Positions 32,422 to 42,459 of a DNA stretch of 64,000 bases are shown piece by piece; the stretch's first letter is position 1, and every line of letters starts with the position of its first letter. A program made the position numbers and the translations under genes. This DNA comes from Areca catechu (taxonomy: Eukaryota; Streptophyta; Magnoliopsida; Arecales; Arecaceae): positions 104,158,942 to 104,222,941 of the forward strand of contig CM038044.1 in the NCBI GenBank assembly GCA_021397845.1. The letters run 5' to 3'. Below the pieces are notes generated by a model. It had not been told where the DNA came from, did no database searches, and worked only from the letters and a program-made list of their open reading frames with translations.

Positions 32422-33580
32422 TCAAAGGTGTGCAAGCTTCAAAAGTCCATCTATGGATTGAAGCAAGCATCACGGAGTTGGAACATACGATTTGATAAGT
32501 GTATCAAATCATATGGCTTCGTTAGGAATGGAGAAGAACCTTGCATTTATAAATAGGCTAATGGTTCTGTGATTATGTTCCTTGTGCTGTATGTGGATGA
32601 CTTTCTCTTAATTGGGAATGACATCCAACACTTCAAGGAATAAAAGTCTGGTTATCATCTCAATTCTTTATGAAGGATTTGGGTGAAGCCTCTTACATAT
32701 TGGGTATGAAGATCTATAGAGATAGATCTAAGAGGCATCTAGGACTATCCCAGTCTACGTACATCGACACCATGCTGCAACGGTTTAGCATGGAAAATCC
32801 CAAGAAGGGTTATCTCTCGATAGGCACTAGAATTGATCTCTCCAAAAGGAATTGTATAATAATTCCTAAAGAGAGAGAGCGTACGTGTAGAATCCCATAT
32901 ACTTCAGCAGTGGGCTCTATCATGTACACCATGATATGTACTAGAACAGACCTGGCATACTCACTAGGCATAGTGAGCAGATACCAGTCTAACCCAGGTG
33001 AAGCTCATTGGAAAGTGGTAAAAACCATCCTTAAGTATTTACGAAATACTAAGGACCAATGGTTAATTTTTGGAGAATCTGACTTGAAACTTGTGGGGTA
33101 TACTGACTCTAGTTCCTAGTCAGATAGGGATGATAGTAAGAGTGTGTCCGGATTTATCTTTACCTTGAATGGAGGAGCTATATGCTAGAAAAGTTTCAAG
33201 CAGCCTACTGTAGCGGACTCAGTATGCGAAGCAGAGTACATTGCAGCATCAGATACAGCAAAGAAAGTTGTGTGGTTATGGAAGTTCCTTAGCGAGCTGG
33301 GAGTGGCACCTTCCCTGGATGGTCCTGTTTTGGTGTACTGTGATAGCACTGGAGCCCTTACTCAAGCTAAAGAGCTGAAGTCTCATCACCGCACAAAGCA
33401 CATTCTTCGATGCTAACACCTTGTATGAGAGATCATGGAACGAGATGACATTGACCTTCTGAAGATTGATGGAAAGGAAAACTTAGTTGACCCCTTCACT
33501 AAAGCCATCAGAATTCAAGAGTTCGATGGTTGTAAATGGAAAATGAGAATGAGATTCTGTATCGATTGGCTTTAGTCCAA
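32422..33580 (+). pseudogene. C reverse transcriptase (YVDD half) and RNase H
   Basis: The frame continues KVCKLQKSIYGLKQASRSWN, with LYVDDFLLIGND (YVDD at 32590-32601). A stop at YK-ANG and a shift near 32645 follow. The 149-codon stretch 32670-33119 has MKDLGEASYILGMKIYRDR, SYIDTMLQRFSM-type helices, YTSAVGSIMYTMICTRTDLAYSLG and KTILKYLRNTKDQW. The RNase H follows with SVCEAEYIAASDT, VYCDSTGA and LKSHHRTKHI. Stops are scattered. Reverse transcriptase and RNase H make double-stranded cDNA in live copies. Confidence 0.92.
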
Positions 33581-33588
33581 GTGGGAGT
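33577..33588 (+). promoter_or_regulatory. Polypurine tract of C
   Basis: CCAAGTGGGAGT directly precedes the right LTR, as in many plant Copia elements, where it primes plus-strand DNA. The same sequence stands on the minus strand of D at 53439-53450. Confidence 0.8.
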
Positions 33589-35365
33589 TGTTGGGAATTA
33601 TGACCCAAAGCCAATCATTTAGGTTATAGATGGTTATGCTATTTTGTAATTGTATATAAATTTTTTTAATGAATAAAAGTTATTCTTCTTTGGCTATTCA
33701 CCATATTTGCATTTTTCTTGAATGAACTCTTGTATGATGGAGTCCTTGGAACTACATTATTTGATATAGAGAGGATATATCAAGTAGTTCTTAAACTGGT
33801 TTACAACCAAAGGATACATTATTATAAGACGACGATGTATCAAGTATAGGTTGTTGTATGTCACATTTATTGGTTATCCTCTTAACCAAGGAGTGTGGAG
33901 ACACTGGTATGACATGCAGGTGAAATGTGTGACATCTCACTGAACGTGACCTTCTATGGAGCTCCCTTCTACCAAAGGGTTGCTCACGAAGGGATATGGG
34001 TATATGTATCCCTCAGACCTAAGATCACCATGGTAGCTTGCAAGCAACTCACTGTACTTTGGTGCTAGACTACCTGGATTTCTAATCCAGTGATGGAAGG
34101 TTTCTGGGTGCAGTCAAGTACTTATGGAGCGATGGTGGATCAAGATGGAATTGAACCCTCCAAATAGTTTGGAGTGAATGACCCACTATGTCTCAATTTA
34201 GCAAATCTTTGGCCAGGTTAGTTTTTGTGATGAGTTACAAAACTTGTAAAGTTGAGACACAATCTGGATAAACCATATTAGGGTTGGCAGTCAAACCCTA
34301 GGTCATCCTGAGCATTTTGAGGTCAAAGAAATGAATTATATGGTAACCATATACCAGAGGTTCTTGTAAGGTGCTCTACATCTTCGACCTATCCGGATGT
34401 CAGGTATTATTATTAGATGAAGACTTTGACTGGTATTGTAAATGTTCTAGTGCTACCGGCTTAGTGTTCGAACCTATGGGGTCACACACCATAGGAATTT
34501 CTATTTGATCTTAAGGTTGATTGATGATTGAGAATTGTTTGCCATCATCGGAGATCAATATGATTGACCATGTTCCAAGTGTCGATACTGCTTGAGTCGA
34601 CACTTGGGAAGTGTCGACACTTGGCATTTTGTAAGTGTTGACACTTGCTGTGATGAGCATATTTTTTGGGAAGAATTTCTAGAATATTTTGACTTTGAAT
34701 TTTCAATTCGAATTTTGGTTTTTGGGAGTCTTGGCTCCAAGCTTTCTTGCTATGATAGTCATACTTATCTTCTTTGGCTTGGACCAATTTGGTATGGCCC
34801 TTGACCTTCTCTCCTAATCACTCCTTCCTCTTTCTCCCTCTCATGGCTGCCCCTATAAATGAAGGTCATTTTAGAGGCTGCAGATGGTTAGAAGAACTAG
34901 AAGAAGAAGAGGAGTTTTGTGAGGACTTGGGATTGGGTGTGAGAAACCTAGCATTCAAGCTAGGTCTTGGGAAGAGAGTTTCTTAGGAAGGGTTCCACCT
35001 CTCCTCCTTGTCTTCCCGGAAGAAGAAGATTGGCCTTAAAGATCCCGAAGAGCTAGCACTCTGAGGGAGTTGATCAGTGTCGAGACCTGGTGTGGATTAC
35101 CTGTAGAGGCCAGACACGTTTGTGGCTTGGGCGCCTTCCTCCTTTTCACAGTATTTTTAGAGGTATAATGGTAAGGAACTTTTATATCTTTGTTTTTTTC
35201 TTGCTGTTGATGTTTCCTTGCATGCTAGATTTTTATACTAGATCCTGTTGTGGGCAGATTGGTAGATCGTCTTGATCTATCTACCGAGCCTTCTGCTGTG
35301 CATGTTTTAAAATAGTTTTAAAATATAATTTTTCTGCCCAGCATGCTTGAATGTTTTCACCTTCA
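33589..35365 (+). repeat. Right (3') LTR of C
   Basis: It starts TGTTGGGAATTATG and ends TTTCACCTTCA, then AAGAT, the second TSD copy. The palindromic repeats (34577-34650) and the TATA box (34854) are kept. The following sequence rejoins the gag of F. Confidence 0.92.
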
Positions 35366-35370
35366 AAGAT

Positions 35371-35724
35371 AGCCTTCGAAAGTAGGTGCTTCAAGTCTAA
35401 TGTTCTTGTTGGCTCTTTCTTCCTGGTCCATGAAATTCTGATTGGGTCTCCTTGGGTGAACCTTTAGGACTGGATCATGACATGGAGTTCTCCTAGGTTC
35501 AGCCTCGAAGTAGGGATGATGGCATGGGGTTCTCCTAGGATGGGGAGGTGACTCAAGGTTTGGCTCAGTGTGAGGCCCATGTGCCTCCTCTAAGGTTCCT
35601 AGCCTAGTCTCACCTAGTCGAACCTCTGGTTCATCTGGGTAAATGAATGGGCCATCTGGGTAAATGATTGGGCCATTCGATCAGTGAGGGCTCTAATCTA
35701 GGCTTCAAGATTTGGATTTTCCAT
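35371..35724 (-). pseudogene. F gag, N-terminal part
   Basis: It begins at the minus-strand ATG 35722-35724 (MENPNLEA), followed by a heptad-like stretch with repeated MAQSFTQM units, and then a Pro/Arg-rich linker with repeated LRRTPCH-type sequence. The start agrees with the gag of B (MENLQAQIKALADQMAQM). Stops occur within the first 30 codons. It joins 17364 once C is taken out. Confidence 0.78.
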
Positions 35725-36799
35725 GGGTCCAGCCGGCGGTGGGAGTGGTGGATGATATGCAACTCCTAACCTAGTGCACATGCAAGACTCAAGGACAATC
35801 GACTACAGTTTTTTAGACCTAGAGCTCAAACAGAATGGGTCGACTCAACTTACACACAACACAACCCCTAGTCCTTCCACTGGCTAGGTAAGAGGTGGGA
35901 CGATGGGAGGCCCCTCTGCTTTCGTAGGGACCTAATTAAGGAACCACCAATCTACTTAGGGCATTTGCCTCTGGACCCCTAGCCTAGACACCAACTTCCA
36001 GTAATAGGAGAGGTATTGGGTGCACTAGTCTTCACACAAAGGTTGGACCCGACCTGTTGGTGTCCCTAGCTCACTAAAGTAAAGCAAATTAGGTCTAATT
36101 GATTTTAAATTGGATTTGGGTTCGGATGCTAAGATTGTTGTTTTAGGCTAAGGAGAGGTAATCAACTCCTCCCTCCCTTTGACATATTGAGAGTGCCCTC
36201 AGAGTGATTTATGCAAATGATGGCAAGCAAATAAAACCCTAATGATGCAATGTCTCTAAAGTTTCTCTTTTTTTTTATTTTTTTAAAATTTTTTGCAGAA
36301 ATATAATATACAGGAAATTACCTAATATGCAGGAAATATGCAAAAAATTAAATATACAGAGATTATGCAATCAAAATCCTAAACATGCTGAAATTAGACT
36401 TGCTAAAATTTTAGGGTAGAACTATTCTTAGGTAGTAGTTAGGTGTGCAAAAATTCTATAGATCGAAATAAATTATAAGAGAATTTTGATAAATAGTATC
36501 AAATATGTATCAAATATGAGAATTCGACAAAACAAGAATCAAAGTTTTCTAATCTATCTAGATGTAGAAATAATTAAATGAATAGACCATATACTGAGAT
36601 GGATGTGATGCAGAAAAATTAATACCTATCTCTTTATTTTCTTCTTCAAGGATCAATCACAGCAGCACCCCTACACGTCATAGGAGATCCTGTCGAATGG
36701 GATGAGAGGGTCTTGCAACCCTACTTCTCTCCTATGACCGGACGGCCATGGTGAAGCACCCCATCCGAGTATTTAAAGAGAAACTAAGCCCTAAAAGAT
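35725..36799 (-). other. Leader of F
   Basis: There is no gene here. The block 35940-36200 (GGTGTCCCTAGCTCACTAAAG, then AGGAGAGG) is shared with the leaders of H and B. The part toward the PBS (36240-36620) is AT-rich. A second block at 36640-36780 (AGCAGCACCCCTACACG, GACCGGACGGCCA) is shared with H (30485-30570). Confidence 0.75.
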
Positions 36800-36811
36800 G
36801 CTCTGATACCA
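36800..36811 (-). promoter_or_regulatory. Primer-binding site of F
   Basis: GCTCTGATACCA on plus is TGGTATCAGAGC on minus, complementary to initiator tRNA-Met, two bases from the LTR start at 36814. Confidence 0.93.
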
Positions 36812-36813
36812 AA

Positions 36814-38223
36814 TGATGCGGGACTACTTATGCATGCAAACTATTTTTTTGTTATTTAGGGATGAGTTGAGATTATTTATCCCGAAGTTAAAGCCAAAGT
36901 TCTAAGTAGGGAATCCTATAGAAAATCTAAAAGATCATGCACACAAAAATAGACCCTAAAGTGAAAGAAATAGGACCGCCAAGACTAAGAAGCCCTGGTA
37001 GGGCTAGCTCTCCTACAATACTATAACTTGTGAGTCAAGGGGGTGTACCTGGCAGTGATTTGAAGATGCATCCATGAAGGGATCTCTCTACGCTCTCGAA
37101 TGTGCCCTGGAAGATCAAGTCGAAGATCCTGCTGATCCATGGCTTTCTATCCACTGACCCAAAAGCTAGTCAGACAAAATCCTGAATTCATGGACTCTGA
37201 GGGACCTGCAAAGCATCAAAGGGATGTTAGAAAACAATGGAGAGACAAGGTAGATGGCTAAAGGAAGAGAAAAAAGAAGAGGGTTGGATGTGGGCGGCCA
37301 GGTGGTGGAGGCGTCCAAGGTTGAAGCAGTGCTGGTAGGCTAGGGTTTCATTGAGGACTAGGATGCAGGGCGCAGAAGGCTTGGGGTAGTGATGGGTCTC
37401 ACAACCACTCCCTCAAGAAGACAAAGTACACAGCAATGTTGGACAAAGCACACAGCAATGTTGAAGAAATTCAAGAAAATTTTATTAATTCCTCCAAATA
37501 CATGAGATGGGCCTCTTATATAGGCTTACAAGACTTGGGACCTAAGTAAAGGCATACAAGTAACTTTCTTTGTGTCCTCCCTCACAAACCCTACCTAGAA
37601 TACATGGAAACTCCTCTCCCAATTAGGATCATAATCTCTCTTACTCTCCTTGTTATGGTCGGCCAAGGGGGTGACCCTAAGGTGGCCGACCACATGGTGG
37701 TGACCATAAAGATAGGGCATCGAATTATGGTTAGGGTTTAATGCTTCTGGGTTTTCTTTGGTTGTCCTTCTTCCTGGTAAGTGTTGTAGACATTTGATTC
37801 ACTAGGATCTTCAAGGGTGGCTCCATGACTCCTTCCATGCTTTCCAAGAGGCACAATTGTGTGGGTGACTGGATTCCATGCAGTGGTTGGAGTGTCATGC
37901 AGGCTGGATCCATAAGTGACTTGAATCTTCTTCTTACAATATTGGATTGGACTTAATACAAGACTTACAGGACTCATAAGACTCAAAGTGACAAAACTTA
38001 AAATGAGCATCCCAAAACTTGACTCAATACCCTAATGGTATGAGTGACTCTAAATATAGGACTCAAATGTTGAAAGGCCCAAAACAAAGACTCAGGGACC
38101 AAAATAGGGACTCAAGAGGGCTAAGCCCTTATTACTGGACTCAAACACTGAAAATACTACTTAGATAACCATAGAGGGTTGAGAAGCCTCTGCCTTAGTC
38201 TGGTGCCTCTGGTGTCTGCACCA
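36814..38223 (-). repeat. Right (5') LTR of F
   Basis: This is a full 1,410-bp LTR. On plus it starts TGATGCGGGACTACTTATGC and ends GTGTCTGCACCA. A minus-strand TATA box lies at 37513-37522. In its own sense it starts TGGTGCAGACACCAGAGGC, similar to the TGGTGGGGACACCAAAGGC of the A/B LTRs, so the families are related. CACAGCAATGTTG occurs twice near 37428 and 37451. Confidence 0.9.
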
Positions 38224-38652
38224 TGGGATCAGCAAGGGAGGGAGGTTGGGAGGGGAAATGGTGGCTAGGGTGGTGCCGGGAAGTGGTGCTAGGAAAGGGA
38301 ATAAGGTTCGAGGGGAAAGAAAAATCATGTCGTGAAGAGGTGCCGCTAGATTTTAGAGAAAATCCATTGAAGCTTTAAAGCATTGTTAAAACCTGACATA
38401 ACCTGATACAGGCAAAAAGCGTCAATAGATCTTGGTGCTTTATTTGTCGATGCTTTTAAGCATCGTTAAAACCCAAGTATAACCCGATCTAGAAAAAAAG
38501 TCTCGACAGATATGGTGCTTTATTTGCTAATGCTTATTAGCATCGTTATTTGCTGATGCTTTAAAAAAGCATTGGCAAGCTTGCACGACTTCCCGATGCT
38601 CCACCCTAGTATCGAAAAAAAATAGTTAGACTTTCCTCTTTTCCTTGTAGTG
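38224..38652. mobile_element. CACTA-type DNA transposon, one terminal region
   Basis: The stretch ends TTTTCCTTGTAGTG, the reverse of CACTACAAGGAAAA, the classic plant CACTA terminus. Subterminal hairpin repeats precede it: CGATGCTTTTAAGCATCG is a perfect inverted repeat at 38448-38465, and related GATGC...GCATCG units occur near 38380, 38530, 38560 and 38595. The other terminus and any transposase are off-window to the left because F was inserted here. The 3-bp duplication would be AGT. Confidence 0.72.
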
Positions 38653-39430
38653 AGTGTTTGAGTAAAGAAAGAGAGTAAAAATTTGAGATAATTTGGATGG
38701 ATTGGAAGGCTAGGGAAAAGGGCCTATTTATAAGTTCAAGAAATCTCCAAAAACCCAAAAAAGCCCAATAATTAGCTATTAAAAGCATAAAATAAAATAA
38801 ATAAATAAAAATGGTAATGCTAAAAATGTTCAAACATTCAAATGCATTAAAAAATAGATAAATAAAAGCCAATGGGTGTTTGTGTGGAGCACTTGCAAAA
38901 TGCTTGCAGGGCCAAAGGAGTTTTGAAACTCCCAAGTAAAGACAACAATCCCTCATAAGTTTCAAAACACATGAAAATATTTAAATTTAGTAAATAATTA
39001 AAATAATAAAACCTTTAGACTTTTATTGTACTTAATGCAAGTACATTCTAGGTTTGAACTTACATTTAGTATAAAAAATATACAGTATGAAGATGAACTG
39101 ATCATAAAATGGAGTAACGCTATATAGGCCATGAGCTTCCCTTAATTTTCATGAGTTGCTAGGGATTTATCCTAATCCCATAGTCGCAGTCTCATGACAA
39201 TTCTCACTAAGGTAGATCATCCAAAGGCATATGTAATAGAATCATACCTTACTGAACTTATAGCCTTAGATCTACTAAGAGCTATACTCAACCTAACCAT
39301 TACACATAAAGTACTACATCATAGAGATGGGTTGGAGACAAACTCCTAAAAATAATGTTCCCATATGTTATCTCAGAGATCATTTCCCTTTGAACCTTGA
39401 CCATAGAATCTTCGATCATAAAGGTAAGGG
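38653..39430 (-). other. Probable 3' flank and LTR region of Copia J
   Basis: No open frame here is credible. On the minus strand the region follows the RNase H tail of J directly, and TTGTCATGAGACTGCGACT-type non-coding sequence is what Tork-like elements carry there. A minus-strand TATA box (ACTTATAAATAGGCC) sits near 38724-38741, which suits an LTR. I cannot fix the LTR ends. 38780-39000 is AT-rich with nothing else visible. Confidence 0.5.
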
Positions 39431-40096
39431 TCTACTCTGATAACTAATATGTAGGCTTAAGCTCCAACCCTCTCGATATCTCAAATGCCAAGGTCTTTAA
39501 AAGACCTTTGATCAAAAGATCAATAGATTAATTTTTGATTTTATATATTAAAGTAATATTATATCTTTCATTTTATTTTTCATAGTTTTGTATCTAATTA
39601 TGGTATATTTATTCATCTTTTTATTTGATGTCTGTTGATTTAATTGATTTATTAGAGCTCTACAATCATAATTTATTAATGTTGCATATATTCTTAATAG
39701 AAGAATTTCAATATCATTAATTAGACCTTTTAGCCACTATACTTTAGGGCAAGTGATGTTGAGAGCTGTTAATTCATATTCTAACATGCTTCTTATTATT
39801 ATTATTTGTTGACATGATCCCCAAGATATTGTACTTCCACCAAACATGAAGAGATATTATGTGGTGGACTAAATATCTTGGTTATCTATTATCCAGTTAG
39901 TATTGCTATATCCTTTTAGTATTTCTAGATAATTGGAGTACATAAGAGAATAATCTAAAATTCCGTTTAGATATATAAAGACTCTTTCAAGGGCTTTCCA
40001 ATGTTCTTTACTAGGGTTGCTAGTATATTGACTTAATCTTCCTACTACATAAGCAATATCAGGATAAGTTCTATTTGCTATATATAACAAAGACCC
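39431..40096 (-). pseudogene. Copia J reverse transcriptase end and RNase H, old copy
   Basis: Minus-strand translation shows SLLYIANRTYPDIAYVVGRLSQYTSNPS in a single frame, then a Trp-Lys helix, LEILKGYSNTNWI and SMLEYELTAL. In other frames the terminal LIDLLIKGLLKTL and SRGLELKP close the RNase H near 39450. This is the Tork-like Copia end. Many stops and its position as host of B and of the CACTA element mark it as the oldest layer here. Its other half is at 46313. Confidence 0.82.
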
Positions 40097-41522
40097 TGGT
40101 GGGGACACCAAAGGCACCAGAATAAGATAGAGGCTTTTCAACCCTCTATGAATTGATCAATAATTTATGAGTCCATCTGTAATAAGGGCTTAGCCTATCT
40201 GAGTCCATTTTAATTGATTTTGAGTTTCAGTTCTGTTCTAGTCAGCTCATATTGAGCTAGTTCAGTCCAGTGTTAGTCAGCTCATGTCGAGCTAATTTTA
40301 TTTTTTTGAGTCCTATTCAACCATATTGAAGACTCAAGACCACATCATACAAGTAAAGACCAAGTCCAATTAGATTGAAGACATGGAATTTTAGCCCAAG
40401 TCCAACCAGCTTGAAGATTTGAAGACCCCAGGAGGAAAATCAGAAGCCCTGATTCCTTGCAGATGCCCAGATTTCCTTCCAGATGCCAAAATATATTCAT
40501 AGACCAGGCATCCATGATTTTAGAGGTCCATCTGCATCCTAGCCCAAAGAAATCAAGCCCAGGTGTCAAGCCCAAGCCCCTAAGAAGCAAGATACCAAGG
40601 AATATTCCTGCCACCTGGCTACCAGGCCACCCCAGCTTCCAGAGACCCAAACCCATGCACCCGGGCCCCTTTGGGCCGGCCCCTTGCTGCTCTTAGAAGC
40701 CCAACACGTCCCCCTAGGTGTCTTTGGAGTGTTGGCCAAGTCAAGAGAGATTTTAGGGATTTTTTCTACCTAATGTTTCCTTATTTTCTAGCTAGGGTTT
40801 TAGAGGGAAAAGGATTATCATGTAAAGACTAATGTGCCCTTACTTGGAGCCCAAGGTTAAGGGTCTATTTAAGGGACCCTAGCCTCTTGTATGAAGGGAG
40901 AATTTTTGATGAATGAAAACCTTGAGTTCTTCTATTGAGTTGTGTGATACCCTGCTGTGTGTATAAAGGGGTTTGCGAGAGTTTTTCTTCCCAGTGCTGC
41001 AATCATCTTCCTGCTGCCAACAAGCATCTCAGATCCCTGGACGCCCACTCCAAAAGAGCCTTCCCTTGCTGTTTTTCCTTTGTTTTCTTGTTCCTTTGAG
41101 AGTTTTCTTACCCCTGACAGGTTGTTTGCAGGTCTCCGAGTTCTTACGAATCCAACGACTCCAGTCAAGCCTCAATCGGATCACCGAGCAGAAAGCCGGG
41201 TATCCGCGGGTCTTTGGCTCGATTTTCCAGGCCGCATCCATCGAGGAACGAGAGACCCTTTTATTGCGATCTTTACAGATATTGTCAGGTACACCCCCTC
41301 TACCTGCAGTAGTTTTTTTGTAGGAGAACTTGCCCTAACCGAGGCTTCTCAGCACCGGCGATCCTTCTTTTCTACTTTTCTAGGTCCTAATCTGCATGAT
41401 GATCTTCTAAAATTCATATAAAATTCCCTACAACTTATTTTAATATAAAATTTGGGAATTAATCACTCAACCCAACATATAAAACATACAAAAAAAAATG
41501 CATGCATATTAGTTCCCCATCA
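40097..41522 (+). repeat. Left (5') LTR of B
   Basis: It starts TGGTGGGGACACC and ends TTAGTTCCCCATCA. A TATA-like CTATTTAAG lies at 40865-40873, followed by CCTCTTGTATGAA and the R region. It matches 44872-46307 and the solo LTR at 23364-24801. Confidence 0.93.
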
Positions 41523-41524
41523 TT

Positions 41525-41536
41525 TGGTATCAGAGC
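41525..41536 (+). promoter_or_regulatory. Primer-binding site of B
   Basis: TGGTATCAGAGC, two bases after the LTR, is complementary to initiator tRNA-Met. It fixes the LTR end and proves plus-strand orientation. Confidence 0.95.
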
Positions 41537-42459
41537 TTAGATTAGGGCTTATTTTCTACAATTTTTCAGTCTGTATATACTCTGTTATTTTAATTATTTC
41601 TCCCTGATAAAACTCCAAAAATTATGAAATTTATTTTTTTGGATTCATAATAATTCACAGTAATTTTTAGAATTTTTTCAGATTTTATTATGGCATGTGA
41701 AATCTCTGCAAGCCGAAATATAGCCTGCAAAATCTCAGCTCTGTTTTTTCAGCAAGACAAGTTTGGAAGTTTTAGGGTTTTGATTAGCATCTTTTACATA
41801 TCTTTTAATTTTAGTATATTTCCAGCATATTAGGCCATGATTTGCAAGTTTTCTTCTATTTAAGAAAATACCAAAAAAAAAAAATTACATATTCTCCAAA
41901 AATACCAAAAAAAAAAATCTAAACCCTAATTTGCATCCTCATCTGCTTGCCATCATTGCATAATTTACTTTTAAGGGCACTCTTGTAATATCAGATGGGG
42001 AAGGATTTGATTACCTCTCCTTAGCCCAAAACCACATCCCTTGCATTCGGTCCCAAGCCTTAACCTAAAATTAATTAGACTTAATTTTCCCTAGTGGGCT
42101 AGGGACACCAACTGGTCGGGTCTGGGCTAGTGTTAGATCACTGTGTCAAGTTAACCTGTGTGTGCCTTGTGCTCAGTATCTAGAATGGTGGTTTAAGGAT
42201 TCAATCCCGAAGGGCATGTGTGCTGGTCCGCCTACCAGGCCAATCTCTGATTGGTGTCTAGGATTGGCAATCAGGGACCTAACACTCCCCTTACACCTGC
42301 CTGGCTGAGTACAGGGTTACTATAGGCTAGTTTGCCACCCTGATTGAGCATCTAGTTTGGGACTCTAGGTCTAGTCAGCTATAGTCGGTCTATCGAGTCT
42401 TGCATGAGCACTAGATCAGGAGTTTCATATCACCCACCTCCTTCACAAATGTCGGACCC
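41537..42459 (+). other. Leader of B
   Basis: There is no gene. The first 400 bases are AT-rich with A-runs (41871-41884, 41906-41915). The block 41990-42420 is strongly conserved with the leaders of H and F, including CTAGTGGGCTAGGGACACC and GGACCTAACACTCCCCTTAC. This conservation despite loss of most coding sequence points to a cis signal, by inference. Confidence 0.78.

Larger units (their letters stand above)
17365..35365 (+). mobile_element. Element C: Copia element, itself carrying a solo LTR and element H
   Basis: This is a full plus-strand Copia with LTRs of 1,785 and 1,777 bp, PBS for initiator tRNA-Met, a long leader, gag, protease, integrase, reverse transcriptase, RNase H, PPT and an imperfect TSD AAGAC/AAGAT. 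It lies in the gag of F. Its own sequence is about 9.4 kb without the two Gypsy insertions. The pol frame holds several stops and shifts. The domain order protease-integrase-reverse transcriptase is Copia type. I do not assign the lineage. Confidence 0.9.
5806..38223 (-). mobile_element. Element F: chromovirus-type Gypsy, host of most insertions here
   Basis: This is a minus-strand Ty3/Gypsy element whose own sequence survives as 5806-8915, 14021-14693, 16113-17364 and 35371-38223. Rejoined on paper, the order on the minus strand is LTR, PBS, leader, gag with zinc knuckle, protease, reverse transcriptase, RNase H, integrase, chromodomain, LTR, which is the chromovirus order. All reading frames carry stops or shifts. 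Insertions: A in its left LTR, G in reverse transcriptase, solo LTR I at the end of protease, and C in gag. The right flank (38224 on) is a CACTA end, and the predicted TSD is TGGGA with its partner off-window. Confidence 0.85.

Noticed and set aside
38653..39430. Possible host intergenic region or short gene (119-codon minus frame at 38606-38965)
   Set aside because: The frame crosses the CACTA end and shows no domain. The neighbouring RNase H tail of J makes an element flank more likely.
39869..40141. Minus-strand frame of 90 codons as a single gene
   Set aside because: Its first codons lie in the B LTR and the rest in J pol; it is a chimera made by the insertion, so only the J part was annotated.
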